Notes: generated by a model from the sequence alone, not told the origin. A stretch of 64,000 nucleotides of DNA from Prorocentrum cordatum (GCA_963575745.1 CAUYUJ010016138.1:361926-425925); one strand, 5' to 3'; numbered from the stretch's first letter, positions 9,532-21,687 are shown. Made by a program: numbers and translations.

Positions 9532-10293
9532 TTTGGCCGTGCGATAAGAAGTCAGCCAGCAGGTTTTCCGGACCCCCTCGGGTCATCGAAAAAAACACGA
9601 CGGAAGGTGTGTTTCTAGGGGCCCTCGCGGGGCCTTAGGATGATAAGAAAAAAAGGACTCGGGACGAAACGCTGGTCCTGGGGCATGGGTCGAGACCTCT
9701 TTGGGGTCGACGTAATGCCAAAAATCATGACGTCGGGGGTGGTGTTTTTGAGCGTCAGATCTTGCAGCATCCTGCACGGTCGCATTCTGGCTGAGCCAGG
9801 CTTGCGAGCCGGTCGCGGCCCTGGAGTTGCCCCGTCGTATTGGCTATTGGCTGAGCCGGCCCTGGTCTCGCAGAACTGAAAGCAGGACAAGCACAAGCTT
9901 TCCGAGGGCCGCGTGGATTCCTTGGATCGGCGCTGGATCCCGTTGGCGGCGCCTGGTTTGTTCCTGGTCGGTGCTTGCGGCACCTCCTCATCTCACAAAG
10001 CATCTCGCGTCGTGGACAGGACATTCTCTGGGAGATTCAGCTGACTTCGACGGTCTGATCAGGTGTTCTCGCGTCGGGACGCCTTCCAGCGGCTGCGGCT
10101 CGTCGAGAGCGTTCTCGCGTATCCAGATCGTCCTGACGGACCACCCCAGGGCTGAGTCGTCGACCGAAAGGCAGGCCCGCTCGCGTCGTGAGAACGATCT
10201 CGACGGAAGCTTTTGAGGTGTTCTCGGTCCCCATGGAATCTGCCAAGCCTCGCGGGACTGTCCGAAGATTAGACCCGAGGTGGAGAGTCCATA

Positions 10294-10445
10294 CGGTCGG
10301 CCCGGATTAGTAGGTCGACCCTGCCAAGTCAAGGGTACCCCTGTGTCTTGTGCCTCGCGGCCCGTGCCTCCTCGCACTCCTGTGGCAACGTGGCCCCCGG
10401 AAGGGCCTCGTGTCCTCTCGCGTGTCCTCTCCAGTCAAGTCCGAT
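10294..10445 (+). repeat. Dispersed repeat R3, copy 1
   Basis: Matches 29011-29180 in order: GATTAGTAGGTCGACC, TGCCAAGTC-AGGGTACCC, a variable middle, GTGTCCTCTCGCGTGTCCT, and CAAGTCCGAT at the end. About 150 bases. Confidence 0.75.
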
Positions 10446-10470
10446 TGTACCCGGGAAGAGGTTCAGACCC

Positions 10471-10656
10471 CCAGGATTGGGCGCTGCGTAATGGGGGGGT
10501 CATAAATGGGGGGGTGGCGAGCGTGGTCCGAAAAGGTACCCAAACGGTACCTAAACGAGCCCCCTGGGGCTCTGGAGGGGCCCGAAAGGGGCACGAAAGG
10601 GGACCTTTTCTGACCCCCCCATTTATGACCCCTCCATTACGCCACGCCCAATCAGG
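10471..10656. mobile_element. Foldback element, 186 bp, terminal inverted repeats (MITE-like)
   Basis: The left arm 10471-10514 pairs with the right arm 10613-10656. Both contain ATTGGGCG, GCGTAATGG, GGGTCATAAATGGGGG and their complements, with few mismatches. The stem continues inward through GGTCCGAAAAGGT against ACCTTTTCTGACC. It has no coding capacity, which fits a non-autonomous inverted-repeat transposon. Confidence 0.8.
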
Positions 10657-10788
10657 AAGCCGCGATGTGAACACAAGCGCGGCGCTGCCCCACTCCCACG
10701 GCACAGCGCGCCGTCCGTGAGGCGAGGGCCAGATCTTGCGCATTGCGCGCAGCTGCATCGGTTCGGGCCCCTCGCCGGACCTCTCCTC

Positions 10789-11091
10789 GGTATCGCTCGG
10801 ACGTGTGCACTCTTTCTCGGCGGGGATTAGTATCGGGGGACGAAATCTATACATATCCACTGCTCCCTGGCCAGGCCCATCCTGAACCCAGGAGCTGTGT
10901 ATACGCCCTCCTGGCCAAACCAGGAGGGCGTGGCGTATACACAGCTGCTGTGTTCAGGATGGGCCTGGCCAGGGAGCAGTGGATATGTATAGATTGCGTC
11001 GCCCTATAGTAAGGAGCATCCTGGATCATCCTGCGAAAAGCCACGCACGAAACCGAAAAAAGCACAGGGAATGGACGTCCGAGCGATGACC
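10789..11091. mobile_element. TIR element family M4, copy A (contains a perfect long hairpin)
   Basis: The termini are inverted repeats: GGTATCGCTCGGACG at the left and CGTCCGAGCGATGACC at the right. Nearby inner blocks (TGCACTCTTTCTCGG and CCGAAAAAAGCAC) also pair. Related copies are at 22538-22670 and 62686-62856. Copy A is longer because of an internal inverted repeat at 10844-10995. It encodes no protein and would be non-autonomous. Confidence 0.8.
10844..10995. repeat. Near-perfect 152-bp inverted repeat
   Basis: The outer 44 bases of the two arms (starting AATCTATACATATCCACTGC) are exact reverse complements. The inner part pairs AGCTGTGTATACGCC with GGCGTATACACAGCT, then CTCCTGG with CCAGGAG around a tiny loop near 10918. 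With imperfect pairing the stem extends to about 10829-11010. Transcribed, it would form one long hairpin. Confidence 0.92.
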
Positions 11092-11930
11092 AGTCTCCCA
11101 CTCGCCATCCACAGGCTCGAGGAATCAGGCAGGCCTCTTCGCCGTCTCGCTGGGGTTTTGGGAGCTCCATTGAGGCTCTGGGCCGCAAGGGGAGCTGGAG
11201 GAGCGAGTGGCGGTCTGTGCAGCAGTCGGCGGGGAGAGGGCAGGGTTTCTTCGAAGACTGACAGCGAGCCTATCTGGCAGCCCTTGGCATTCTGCCAGGC
11301 CTCAACGTGCCAGGGGCGAAGTTGGAGCTCTGTCTCGAGAAGTGGGGCCAGGAATGCATGACGATGAGGGCAAGGAGTGGGAAAGGGAGGACGAGTTGAG
11401 GGATGATGAACAGGAGCACTCGGAGGATGAGGCAGGCGAGAAGGAGGAGGGAGGATGAGAAGCAGCAGGAGGAGCCAGTGGACTCCCGACGAACAAAAGG
11501 TCAGGTTCCAGGGTCGAAGTTGTAGGAGGAGCGAGGAGGAGGAGTATGAAGAGGAGGAGGAGGAGGAGGAGGAGGAGGAGGGAAGCCCATTTTGCCTTTG
11601 GCGGGCCCGCCGATCCCAACCGATCCATCAGAGTTTGGTCGCGCGTGCAGCCCGATCGATCGTCGTTTCAGGGCGCGCGATCGCGCATCGGCCAGCCCGC
11701 GCGGCGGGGGTTCACGCGTGCCGCATCGTGCCATAGCAGTACCTGCGGCCGCGCATCGGCCACGAGCGGCAGCACGCCGCGCGGAGGTAGAAGCGGAGCT
11801 CCAGAAGGCGCTGCACATCGAAGGCAGCGAGACAAGAGGGAGGGCGCAAGGGTCCTCCTCAGGTTAGCCGTGGCGAACCAGGGGAGGACCAGGGGAGCTA
11901 CAACAAGATGACATCAGGACGGGCCCCGTG
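11092..11930. other. Non-coding stretch
   Basis: No supported gene. GA-rich sequence at 11350-11580 includes a GGA-repeat (about 11533-11580). Open frames here are low-complexity Glu or Leu runs. Confidence 0.5.
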
Positions 11931-11961
11931 GCAGTCATGATGGTACAAGAGTTGCGAACAT

Positions 11962-12306
11962 TGGGACGCAAACGCACAATGGGGTTGCAAATGCGGCAAG
12001 CCATGGATGGGAAATACCAGAAGATGGGAAGAACACGAGAAGAGCAATTGGCATAATAACGACAACCGGCAGAAGCAGACGGGACACCAGCATATCCATA
12101 TCATCACTGGCAAACCACCACCGCCTCGAGAGCAGGAAACCCGCAGAAACACATCATTCGAGATATTCCTGAGAGGCTACGCCATGCAAAGGGCTTTTCG
12201 AACACACGGTGGGCAAGGACATTCGAGCATTTGCAGGAGTGGCAGTCGCACGGCAGAAGGACAGGCAAGAGGTCGGGGAGGCGTTGAAAGGACATTGGGA
12301 CCCTGA
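11962..12306 (+). pseudogene. ORF1-like fragment with WGCKCG finger
   Basis: The frame gives WDANAQWGCKCGKPWMG, a Trp-x-Cys-x-Cys-Gly pattern, followed by Trp/His-rich sequence. Similar WxCxCG modules occur near the start of dinoflagellate non-LTR retrotransposon ORF1 proteins, as I recall them. The paired distal cysteines are not preserved, and the frame soon loses coding character. Confidence 0.4.
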
Positions 12307-12329
12307 GGCATAGCACCCAGCTCAGGCCG

Positions 12330-12558
12330 CCTCACAAGAAGAAGGTGGCACAGCTCAAAGCCGCAAGGAGCAAGATAGTGACAAAGCTTTCCTACATGGC
12401 CAGGCCGTACAGGGAGCTGAGTAAGGAGATCGCCAACACCGAAAATGACCTTATAATGACCAGCGCGTACATCAGGGAGCAGGAGGAGAGTTGGCCAATG
12501 TGGATGAGAATGATCAAGCATGCGAAGCTGACCAGTCAACTGCAGATGGAGAACATAT

Positions 12559-12560
<2 letters not shown>
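12330..12560 (+). pseudogene. Coiled-coil fragment of the same element
   Basis: About 75 codons rich in Lys, Glu, Leu and Ala with heptad-like spacing (KKKVAQLKAARSKIVTKL and onward), ending at TGA 12558. Its position after the CxC finger fits the usual ORF1 order. It is followed directly by a (GA)n run. Confidence 0.45.

Positions 12561-12593
<33 letters not shown>
12561..12593. repeat. (AG)n microsatellite
   Basis: About sixteen AG dinucleotides, uninterrupted. Confidence 0.95.
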
Positions 12594-12598
<5 letters not shown>

Positions 12599-13914
12599 CG
12601 CAGTGAGGCGGAAACGTACAACAATAACCATTGACAAGGTTTGCAGCAACGGTAACAACGACGACGGATTGGACAGGGACAGCAATAGTGACCAGCTCCG
12701 AAGTTCCGAAGGGAAATGAAAGAGATGGTGCAGAGGATGAGAGACCAGGGGGACACCACCAAGAAGCTCAACGACGCGAACACAGGTATGCACAGGCAAG
12801 CCAAGGACGCAAACAAAGGCACAGCAGGAGACAAACAACAACTCACTCTTAACACCAAGGATACCAACAAACGAGCAACAAGATAATCAGCTCAGGCTGC
12901 TCATGATGGCGGCGAATGTGAAGCAGCGGACCAGAGACATGACATCAGGAACGCCAGCAACGAGAACGAACTTAACAACTGGCGTTGATGGGCCGTCTGC
13001 AAATGAGACCCCCTGAACTTGCAGCAGAGCACCGGCAGGAGCAGTTTCAACGGCAACCGGCGGAAATGCGATCAACGCAACACAAGGCAGCGGAGAAGAA
13101 GGATAACTCGCTCAAATTTAGTATCGCGGTATCTGCGCAGCACGTACAGGCTGAACGACAGAAACAGCACCAGGAGGTGCAAAGACTCCAGCATAACTTG
13201 TTCGCGGTGACGCGAAGACAAGCAGGAGCGTAAACAGACAAAAGAAATCAGTGGAAAGAGAACCGGCGAGCCTCGCAACAACAAAAGCAACGGGATTTGG
13301 AAGCAGAAGAGAGGGGGAGACGACAGGCACAGTCGGGACATCTACAGCGACAGCGACGGGAGCAAGCCCAGGGGAACGCGCAGGAGCAACAATACAGCGA
13401 CGAAGAAAACAGCAACTGGTGGAAGCATCGGCAGGCATACGAACGGCAGCGGCAGCGACATGGGCGAAGAGAGCAACAGCACCGAAAGATAGCTCAACGC
13501 CAATCGGAGGACGAATACTGATTACGGGAGCGACGGTCATGCCGACCAGGCGTACAAGCGGCAGATGAGGCGCGACTCCAGAAAGAGAGGAGACACGAAG
13601 ATATGAGGATGGCAGGTTGTCGCAGCAACGACAACGCAAAGAGAAAGACGAGACAAGGAGGCACGATGTGGAGACGGAAGCATGGGCCGAACGAGGACTG
13701 CCAGATCATGACTCATGGGGCGAGGATGATCGTTGAGGCTATTCTTAGCAGGGATATCGAAAAAGGCAGCGAATAGACGCCAACCAGCGACTTGGACGAT
13801 TTGCATTACGACTAAGGATGCGACGATGACCTGGGCTGGACACAAGGCGGGCCACAAGGCAGAACGAAGGAAGAATATCCGGACATCGCAGACGAGGGGG
13901 ATGAAATAACATGA

Positions 13915-14030
13915 GGAAGAGCAGGAGGTGGAGGAGGAGGAGAAGGAGCAGGAGAGGGGGAAGGGGGAAGGAGAGGGAGGAGGAGGAAAACGAGGGCGAG
14001 GATGAGGAGGAGGAAGGGGAGGATGACGCG
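13915..14030. repeat. (GGA)-type purine tract
   Basis: GGAGGAGGA-like run within the decayed element. It produces spurious Glu and Ser/Phe frames. Confidence 0.85.
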
Positions 14031-15013
14031 CCTCGACGAGCTGCCCGGGCATGAGACCGAAGGAATGATTCACCTGGGCCAGATCAGCGTGGACACTCAG
14101 AATAAGATGCGGAGCCGGGATCACGGGCAGGCACAGGGCGGCGGGATCTCAACCGCGGAAGTCGCGCATCGAGATGATCGAGCGCCGCGGCGAGAAGCAG
14201 AAAGAGAGGACCGAGACGGCGCGGCAGGCAGCGCTAGGGCGACGACGGGCGCGGCCATTTCCGGCGCTGTGGAGGAGTAGAGGAAGGCCCGAGGAAGGAC
14301 GAATAATCGCGCGCATGCGCCGCCGAGATGCAAAGATGAGAGCGACTCCAGCGCGAGTCGCGGGGCAGTTCGGCGGAAGCCAGACGTTGACGACGCGGGG
14401 GTCGGCATCGCCGGGGCGGCCTCCAGGGCGCGCCCCCGCCCGCCGACGGTCGCGCAGGGGGCGCGGGGGGGGGGGGGCTGAGACGAGAGCCCCGACGGGA
14501 GGCAGATGGAAGGCGCGGGTGGCCCTCAGAGGCGCAGAGGACGCGGTCGCGCGGCGACGCGCTCGAGCTCAACCACCTCTACCCGGCGCCCGCGCAGTTC
14601 AAAATGCATTGGCCAGGAGTCAACACATTTGGGAATATATTTTTTTTGCGGCAGCGAGCAACACGGTCGGCGGCGAAGGCGGCGCCGAGAACTCCAGCAA
14701 GGGGGCCGGGGGGCAGGGCCAGCCCGACGCGGGGGGCCCGCCTTGACGCGGCGACGACGTGCCAGGGCGGGCAATTACGAGGCCGACATCCCCGACAGTA
14801 GCTGGGGGCTGCGAGGAGTCGGACCTCGTCGCGGCAGCTATTAGCGCGCGCCCCTTTCGCGCCGCGGCGGGGGCAGTCCCGGGGCATTCTATGGGGGGGG
14901 ACGAAAAGCACGTGCGCGACATGGCGGCGCAGGTGGATTTCGACAGCGCCGCCCGTGGCATCCGACCGGAGGAGCTGCCGGTGAAATGCCTTCGCTGAAG
15001 GGGGTCGATCCAC

Positions 15014-15454
15014 TTGGAGATGGATCTGAACGGCGCCGAGCTGACCGGGCTCGCGGGGCTGGCGCTGGAAACGCCCGCAGAACGCGCGGCGGAGGCCAAG
15101 AGGTATCACGCTTTCAAGGACGGGAGTTTCTACGAGAAGTCATCGTGGGCAACGGTGGCGGCCGAAAGACCGAACGGCGTTTTCTGTCTTTGCGGGCATT
15201 CGACACGCAGCGCCGCAGTGGTCGGGCTCGACCATGCGACGCAGAACAGGTTAAGCATCGCGGGCGAGATGCGCGGACTACTGCGGGCTTGCATTGGGGC
15301 GCGCAGTAACTGCAGGCCTGCGAGGTCGACGCCCGTGCCGATTGGAGGGCAGCGCAACGGGCAGCGAAGAGTAGGCGCGCCGTCCAGTCGGAGCGCCAGC
15401 TCGTCCGGCTTGCCACCCTTTTCGCGGGCGACGTCGACAGGCGCGCGAAGGTGA
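15014..15454 (+). pseudogene. Coding-like fragment of unknown domain
   Basis: A continuous frame reads as an ordered domain with YHAFKDGSFYEKSSWATVA and, about 40 residues on, a GEMRGLLRAC helix. The DGS and later Glu recall RNase H spacing. However, it lies 5' of the RT rather than 3', so RNase H is doubtful. It could belong to the endonuclease region of the element. Confidence 0.35.
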
Positions 15455-17792
15455 GATGATATCGCGCGAAGTCGCGCGACGGGCGGCCGTGGGGCGATCT
15501 TACAGGCGAGATGGCGACGCGCCCCAGCAAGTGGAGGCGGCGGACGCATGCGCCCTGGAGGACATAATCAGCGGGCTGACATCTCATCGAGAAGACGGTC
15601 GGCTGGCACTGCTCGCAGAGAAACATCAGGACCGACGAGCTTTTCCGACGACCGCGACCGACGGGGGCGGAAGAGAGCTACCCTGCGTTCAGCAACGCTC
15701 GGGCGACCCCAGGGCGGAGACGGGGGCGCCAACGTGCGCGCGGGGATCGGGAGAACAAAACATTAAACACAAACCAGGACGAGATATGCAGGCGGCAGCA
15801 GACGAGCGCGAGACGAAGAGGGTTTCGCCACCATCAACGATGCCATTGAACGACATCCGGACTTGCAGCGCGATGGCCATGGGCGGCAACGAGGAAGGTC
15901 GCTTGGGCTAGCGGAGCCGACTTCCGCTGCGAGGGCGCATTGCATGTCTTCAGACGACGCAGCACAACATGCACATCTTGGGCGTGCAAGAGACAAGACA
16001 GCGGGCAGGCGCCGCGTGGGTGGGTGGATGCGCACTGATGCCGGGTGGAGAAGGAGGAACTCAAGGGCGCGGTGTTCTGTTCAACGCGACATGCGAGCGC
16101 GCGGAGACGATGCGTGGACCATAGCAGTTGAAGCCCTTTCATTTTCAGCCATGCACGCAGACACGCGGAGGTACATAGCGACGCTCAAAGCGCCCACCAG
16201 GTGGAGGAACAATTCTGCTGGTATTCCGTCCCTACGAGACGATTGAGAGACGCGGGCGGTGGGGGGAAACGCGAAGACTCCAGCAACCCTGACTTGTGCA
16301 AATATTTTTTTGAACGCCAAGGGAGAGGCCAATCGGGGCGAGGAGGGCGAGGACATCGCGGGGCAATGCAGTTCGATGACGACGGGCGACATCGGCGGCG
16401 AGCTCATGATGTTAGACAAAGGCAGGGGACTGGAGCTTCCGGGCGCATCCCGCATGCGGTGGGAGATGAATGCATCCTCTTGCAGGTGCACGCCAAACAA
16501 GGCGGACATACCTCACGCGATGAATGTATCGACGATGGTGGTCGACGGCGTCTCATGTTCGCCGCATCTGTACGCAGAAGCATGCTAAATTGACGCGCGC
16601 CAGGACGTGGACAACGGCGCCAGTCAACCTGAGCACGCGCATTTCGCGGAGACCTGGAAGGCGAAGTCAAGGAGATAATGCGCGAGGAACATGAGACGCA
16701 TCATCGGCGCCAGGAAGCTCGAGGACACCGCCCTAGTCGCAGCCGCCAACTCGGAGCTGGACAGCACAGCCTTAGCAGATTGGACGGTGGGAGCTCGTGG
16801 CCCTGCGGATGCGCTGGCCAGCAGGACGAGTTATTCACGGAGAAGTATTGCAGGAGGGGCACCCGCACGGCATGCAGGCTGCATCTCAAGACCCACCATG
16901 GGACTAGTTCGGTTGCGAAGATACCGTCAACGCTCAGGTATGGGGATGCCTCACGAGTCAAGAATGACCATTCACGCCATTGGCGACGCACCTTCCAGTT
17001 CAGCGAGAGGAGCTAGCACGAGCACGCGTGCCAGAGGCGAGCGAGCCGCGTGACTTGCAGTTGGCGCTGGAGACGCGAAGAGCTGACATTCTCGACTTGG
17101 GCCGCGTGGCTTGGGAGGCAACGCGCGTCTTGGAGCGGACATTCAGGCGCTTGCGCGCGGCGCCGGGGATTTACAATGCCAATTTGACCAACGCCGCGGC
17201 AGAAGTAATCAGCGAACCCATCGACCAGCCTAAGCAGGAGATGGACTGGGCAATCTTGACCAGGTGCTGAAGCTCAGCGGGCGAACAAACAAACTATCCG
17301 CAAACTGACGGCAACTTCGAATGCGAGCGAACGAAGAGGGCGAACCAGCGGCATCCCGGGAGGAAGCAGACGCAGCCGCGCTACACCATTTCGCGGATGT
17401 CGAGGACAATGTTCACCGCGGTTGGCGGCGTTGAGGACGCGCAAAATTGTCGGGAACACAGCGCAGCAACGCGCATAGCATTAGCATCGACGCACTTCGC
17501 GACACAGCGCGTGACAATGAGCAGTTTGTGCGGCGCGACTGGGGGGACAATTAGAGGGCCCGACGGCATTCTAGACGACGCGCTCAGAGCGACGGCAACA
17601 TGCTCGGCGAATTGGCGGCGCCCGATATATTTCAACACGGCAGCGCGCCCACTTGCGCCGCCGGCATTGAGGGAGGCAGCAATGCGCGCCATGAGCAAGA
17701 CGCCCGCATTGGAGATGCTCTGCAATATCTTCAGACATATCAGCTTCAACAGCACGGTCAGTGGATGAGGCTGGCACTGGGCGCGATGCCAC

Positions 17793-18600
17793 ATGCAATG
17801 GTCAGAGCAACGCAAGTGGGAGGAAGAAGAGGTGGGCGCGGCAACGGCAGGGGACCTCACGGGGGGTGCGACATACCTAGCCGACGCATCTGGCACGGCA
17901 GCCGCCATGCTGCACGCGGACCTCCTGGGTGCCTTCTGCATGATCACTTGCTCCATTGGAATCCATTTGGACTTCTCTGCCAACGACGTGCAAGACATCC
18001 TGGCACGCAGCAAGCTACCCGAGCAAGCGCGACCATTCTTGGAGACCCCGCTGCGCCCGCCGACAGCGACCGCCCCCCTCCTCCCATCCCCCCACACACA
18101 CACGCACAGACAAAAGACGCGCCGCAGCTGTTTTCTGCGAGATGCTCGCTGAGACGCGCAAGATTTCCTGGCACCGCTCACCGACGACGAGGCGGGCAGC
18201 TACATATGAACCGGTATGAGACCAGGGAAGTCGCCGGCAGACCACGCATTCAACCTCTTCCGCAAGAAGCTGTCCGACGACGTGCAACAGGCGCTGCGCG
18301 GGCTAGGGGCCTTCCTCCAGGCGGAGGGGCCCGAACCACCATAAGAAACAGTTTTGCTGTCGCCATGGGCGACGCTGAAGCATCCGGAGCGGCGGGTGGC
18401 ACACTCGCAAACGACGGCGCGGCGCCGATGGCCGAGCAGAGCAATGACGACGCCATGGAGGGCCCGTGTCGCATCGCACCTCCAGCGCGCTGGATTCTAC
18501 GCGCGCGTGGATCTGCGCCAAGCTACGCGCCGACGAGAACGGCGCTTGCATTAGATCTGGCAGGTGCGGGGCAACGCGGAGCCATGCAGAAACGCTCGCG
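17793..18600 (+). pseudogene. Reverse transcriptase remnant, lineage 1
   Basis: Fragments in three frames match RT motif order. The palm motif A region is MLHADLLGAFCMIT (about 17910-17950). A motif B-like PGKSPADHAFNLFRKKL follows (about 18223-18270), then a motif C-like QSNDDAM (about 18437-18460). A thumb-like ALALDLAGAG lies near 18545-18575, where related elements typically have a hydrophobic run before PGKTE. Intervening stops and frame changes rule out function. The assignment is from memory of dinoflagellate retroelement RTs and needs a profile search. Confidence 0.45.
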
Positions 18601-19227
18601 GGAATGCAAGTACAGCGATGAGAATCGAAAAGGTCAATGCCGACATCCACATTGCGCAGCAGTGCAAACACGTCAGCGTGACACAAGCGGCAGACTCATC
18701 GCGGAGACCCGAGATGCAGGCGAGAGCCAACGCACGTGGACAAGTGGCCAGAAACGCACGGCAGAGTTGTGGGAACCTAAAGGTCGGCAGGAGGAAATCG
18801 TCAAGTGCGCCAAGAGATACGCCAACGCCAAGCTTTTCTGGCAAGCAGAGACGCGGCGACGACTGCCGAAAGGGGACAGGACAGGTAGCCGTCGCGGGAT
18901 TTGCGGCCCAGACAGGCCGTGGGAAAGACAACCTGACCCGAACAAGCATGGGAATAGCGACCAAAGACGGACTCGAAGGTATACAGCACGGCCAACACAC
19001 GAGGCCTCCTGCCGGCATTAAAGGTCAGATGATTGGAGTTCTTTGAAGCGTTCACCTTGATAGCGCCACCAATCCCGAGATGAGTTCTGGATGTCGCCGC
19101 CGCCGTGGCGGAGGGCGCGGGAACGCGGGCGATGCTAGTCATCGAGGACCTCGGCTGGACGGGCAGCGTGACCAACGAACGATGCCAGCCGACGTGAGGA
19201 TCTGCAGGATGGATGGCGGTGATAAGT

Positions 19228-19310
19228 GGACACCGCAACATATGCGTCATTTGCAACCGCGCGTGGAGCAAGCAGCTGGAGATTCGCGGGCGCACCATCC
19301 ATCGCGACCA
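19228..19310 (+). pseudogene. C-terminal Cys/His finger of the element
   Basis: The frame gives ICVICNRAW then TIHRDHW, a C-x2-C ... H-x2-H arrangement that could be a degenerate zinc finger. It is positioned 3' of the RT, as expected for this class. Confidence 0.35.
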
Positions 19311-20146
19311 TTGGAAGCGAGAAACGAGCGAGATCTACGCAGAGGCTGGACCCGCAGAAAGGATCACGGAGACGGACAACATTGGTGCGACCTGCGCGGT
19401 TTAACTGCAGCAACCACGGGGGGCACGGAGAGCGCGCAGCAACAATCGCCAAACGTTGTGCACGGCCCGAAAACATTCGCGAGAAGGGCGGCGCCCAGCA
19501 TGCAACAAGGACTTCAGCGCCAGAACGGCACTCATTCTGACCTGCGACACCGAATCAAGAAGTGCAGACAGAGGTGCGCAAGGTTCCACGAATCCAGGAG
19601 TTACGAGGATACCATGCCAATGTGCGGTGCGGAGGACATCGGAAAGCGGGAATACCAACGCCATCGAGTTTGCAAAGCAATCAACCAAATACTTGAGATC
19701 CTGGACGCATTTTGGCAGGCTGAAGAGGGGGCATTGACAAAATAACGAACATGTTGGAAACGAGACCGGTGATGGCATATATGTAGCACCGTCGGTGGAG
19801 CCTGAGCAGCAAAGTCAAGCACAATATGGGGGACCCCGACGCAGGCAGACACGGCGTGAAAGTTGTGCTGGTTGCGACGTCAGGGTACCGACGCAGAGGA
19901 GATCTACAGGATTAGCTGGAATAGCACGTCAACGACTCAATGGATTCGAAATGTAATTGACTGCCGCGGGGTCGCGGTCGCCACCATCAGCCTTGGACAG
20001 CGAGCCCGACATCGAGAAATGAAGCCAGCGTGTCGACGAAGGGCCGATAGTTGCGGTGACAGCCGAACCGCCAATGGGGACCTGGCCATCGCATCAATCA
20101 GCTGAGAACCAGGTCTGGGGCCCAACAAGCAACTGTTTGAAACGGC

Positions 20147-20415
20147 CAGTCCATGTCGTGCTGGGGAGAGAAACGCTGCGCAGAGCGGTGTTACTGGCAG
20201 CGGAGGCGGCGACCCAGATGAGGCCCTCCCTTAGGCCCCTCCCCTCGGCGGCGATCAACATTGCGGAGGTCTCAGAGTTTTGGAATCTGGTTGAGCACTG
20301 GATGCTGGAACTCACGGAGAGAGGAAAGACAGAGAGAGAGAGAGAATGCCCCCCCCCGCGGGGAGCAGGATCACACTTCTGGCGGCGCGTGCTCGGCGAG
20401 AACCGCTTCGCGACG
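20147..20415 (+). pseudogene. Coding-like tail fragment
   Basis: Short frame with helical character (LRRAVLLAAEAATQMRP, then EFWNLVEHWMLELTER). It may be the 3' end of retroelement 1. It is not recognised beyond that. Confidence 0.3.
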
Positions 20416-20429
20416 ATAGCTGAGCTTGA

Positions 20430-21185
20430 GTAAGAACCTGGGGTGGGTGTCTGGGTGGGTCGGGCCCCTGGATGGGGTGATGGGGCTTCCGCTAGACATT
20501 CTGGAGGCCCTTGAACCATTCGACGCCTGCCCCACCCCATGTTTGTTCGTAGTGGCCGTTCGGAGACTCCACCGACCCTACCCCCGAGCGCCAGTAGCAA
20601 TTTTATCTTCGAGGGTAAGATGACTTCCCCCCTTCCATCCTTGCCAGAGCACAGCGATGTCGTCCCCCTGTCTCGTGCCTCAGCAGAGCGAACTGCCTGG
20701 GAGTGGCCGTGCACGCTTGCCGCCGGCGCCCGCTGGCCATGCAGCGGCCTCATTCCTTCCAAACCGCCCGCCAGGAGGGTCTGAAACGATCCGCCAGGGG
20801 TGCTTGAAACGATGGAAACGTATCAGGGGGAATGAGGGGAGAGGGGGGGCAAATGGGGGGAACAAAGGAGATATGAGGAGCAGGGCGAGGAGAATGGCGA
20901 GGAAGGGGAGGAGGAATGTGATGGAAGGCGAGGAGGGCGACGAAAAGGAGGCAGAGGGTGACGCGGAGGAGGAGGATGAGGAGGAACAGGAAACAGAAAG
21001 GCAGGCGGAGGGGGAGGAAGAGGATGAGGAGGAGGGTGAGCGAAAAAGATATTGAGAGGAGGAAGAGGAAAAGGAAAAGGAAAAGGACAAAGGGGAGGAC
21101 GAGGAATGAAAGGTGATGAAGAGGACGACGAGATCATGAGGAAGAGGACAAAGAGGTAGAGGATGACGGGGGGAAAGAAGGCTCA
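20430..21185. repeat. Non-coding stretch with long purine tract
   Basis: From about 20815 to 21170 the + strand is almost wholly A and G (GAGGAGG, GAAAAGG types). No gene seen. Confidence 0.7.
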
Positions 21186-21191
21186 CGTCTT

Positions 21192-21360
21192 TTCTGACTC
21201 TCTCTCTCTTTTTCTCTTTCTCTGTTTGTTTCTTTATCTCTCTCTCTCTATATATATATATGTATAGGTCTACATATATATATATAGACAGACATATAGG
21301 TAGTGCTCTCTCTCTCTCTCTCTCTTTTTTTTTTCTCTCTCTCTCTCTCTCTCTTTTCTC
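21192..21360. repeat. (TC)n, (TA)n and (TC)n compound microsatellite
   Basis: CT-rich runs flank a TATATA segment (about 21250-21293). Confidence 0.9.
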
Positions 21361-21545
21361 GCTAGGGTAGTCCTGTCGCTCTTTCTCTTTCTGTTTGTCT
21401 GTTTCCAGGCAGCAGCAGCCGCCGTGGGGGCGACTTGTGCGGCGGCCCGAGGACCCCGCCGGCGTCGCACCTCAACCGGGGAAGGGATGGTGGCACCTCA
21501 CGGGGGCACTTCTGGCAGTGCCAAAGGAGGTCACCACTACAGTCG

Positions 21546-21687
21546 GACCGAGGTGTCAGATCGAGGTCGGCTCGGGGAGGTTACCCTGATGTCCGTCGTG
21601 TTTGCTGGAGGTTCTTGTGCATCCTGGGGGAGGGTACCCTCGACATGTTCTTCAGCTTGGCCAGCGGAGGGTCTCGCGTTCTTGAGG
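21546..21687 (+). repeat. Dispersed repeat R2, copy 2
   Basis: Same block order as 9392-9531, with GGGTACCCTCGACATG and GGAGGGTCTCGCGTTCTTG best preserved here. Confidence 0.75.

Larger units (their letters stand above)
11930..20430 (+). mobile_element. Decayed non-LTR retrotransposon 1 (extent approximate)
   Basis: Coding-like fragments in shifting + strand frames line up as an ORF1-like CxC finger (11962-12100), a coiled coil (12330-12560), unassigned fragments, an RT-like region (17793-18600) and a Cys/His finger (about 19230-19310). A further coding-like fragment lies at 20147-20415. Stops and frame changes are everywhere, so the copy is dead. The + strand is strongly T-poor (15 T in 240 bases at 13261-13500). 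The ends are not defined; no poly-A tail or target duplication was identified. Confidence 0.6.

Noticed and set aside
15014-15300. RNase H domain in retroelement 1
   Set aside because: The DGS and later Glu are suggestive, but the fragment lies 5' of the RT and the third acid was not found. It is listed only as an unassigned fragment.
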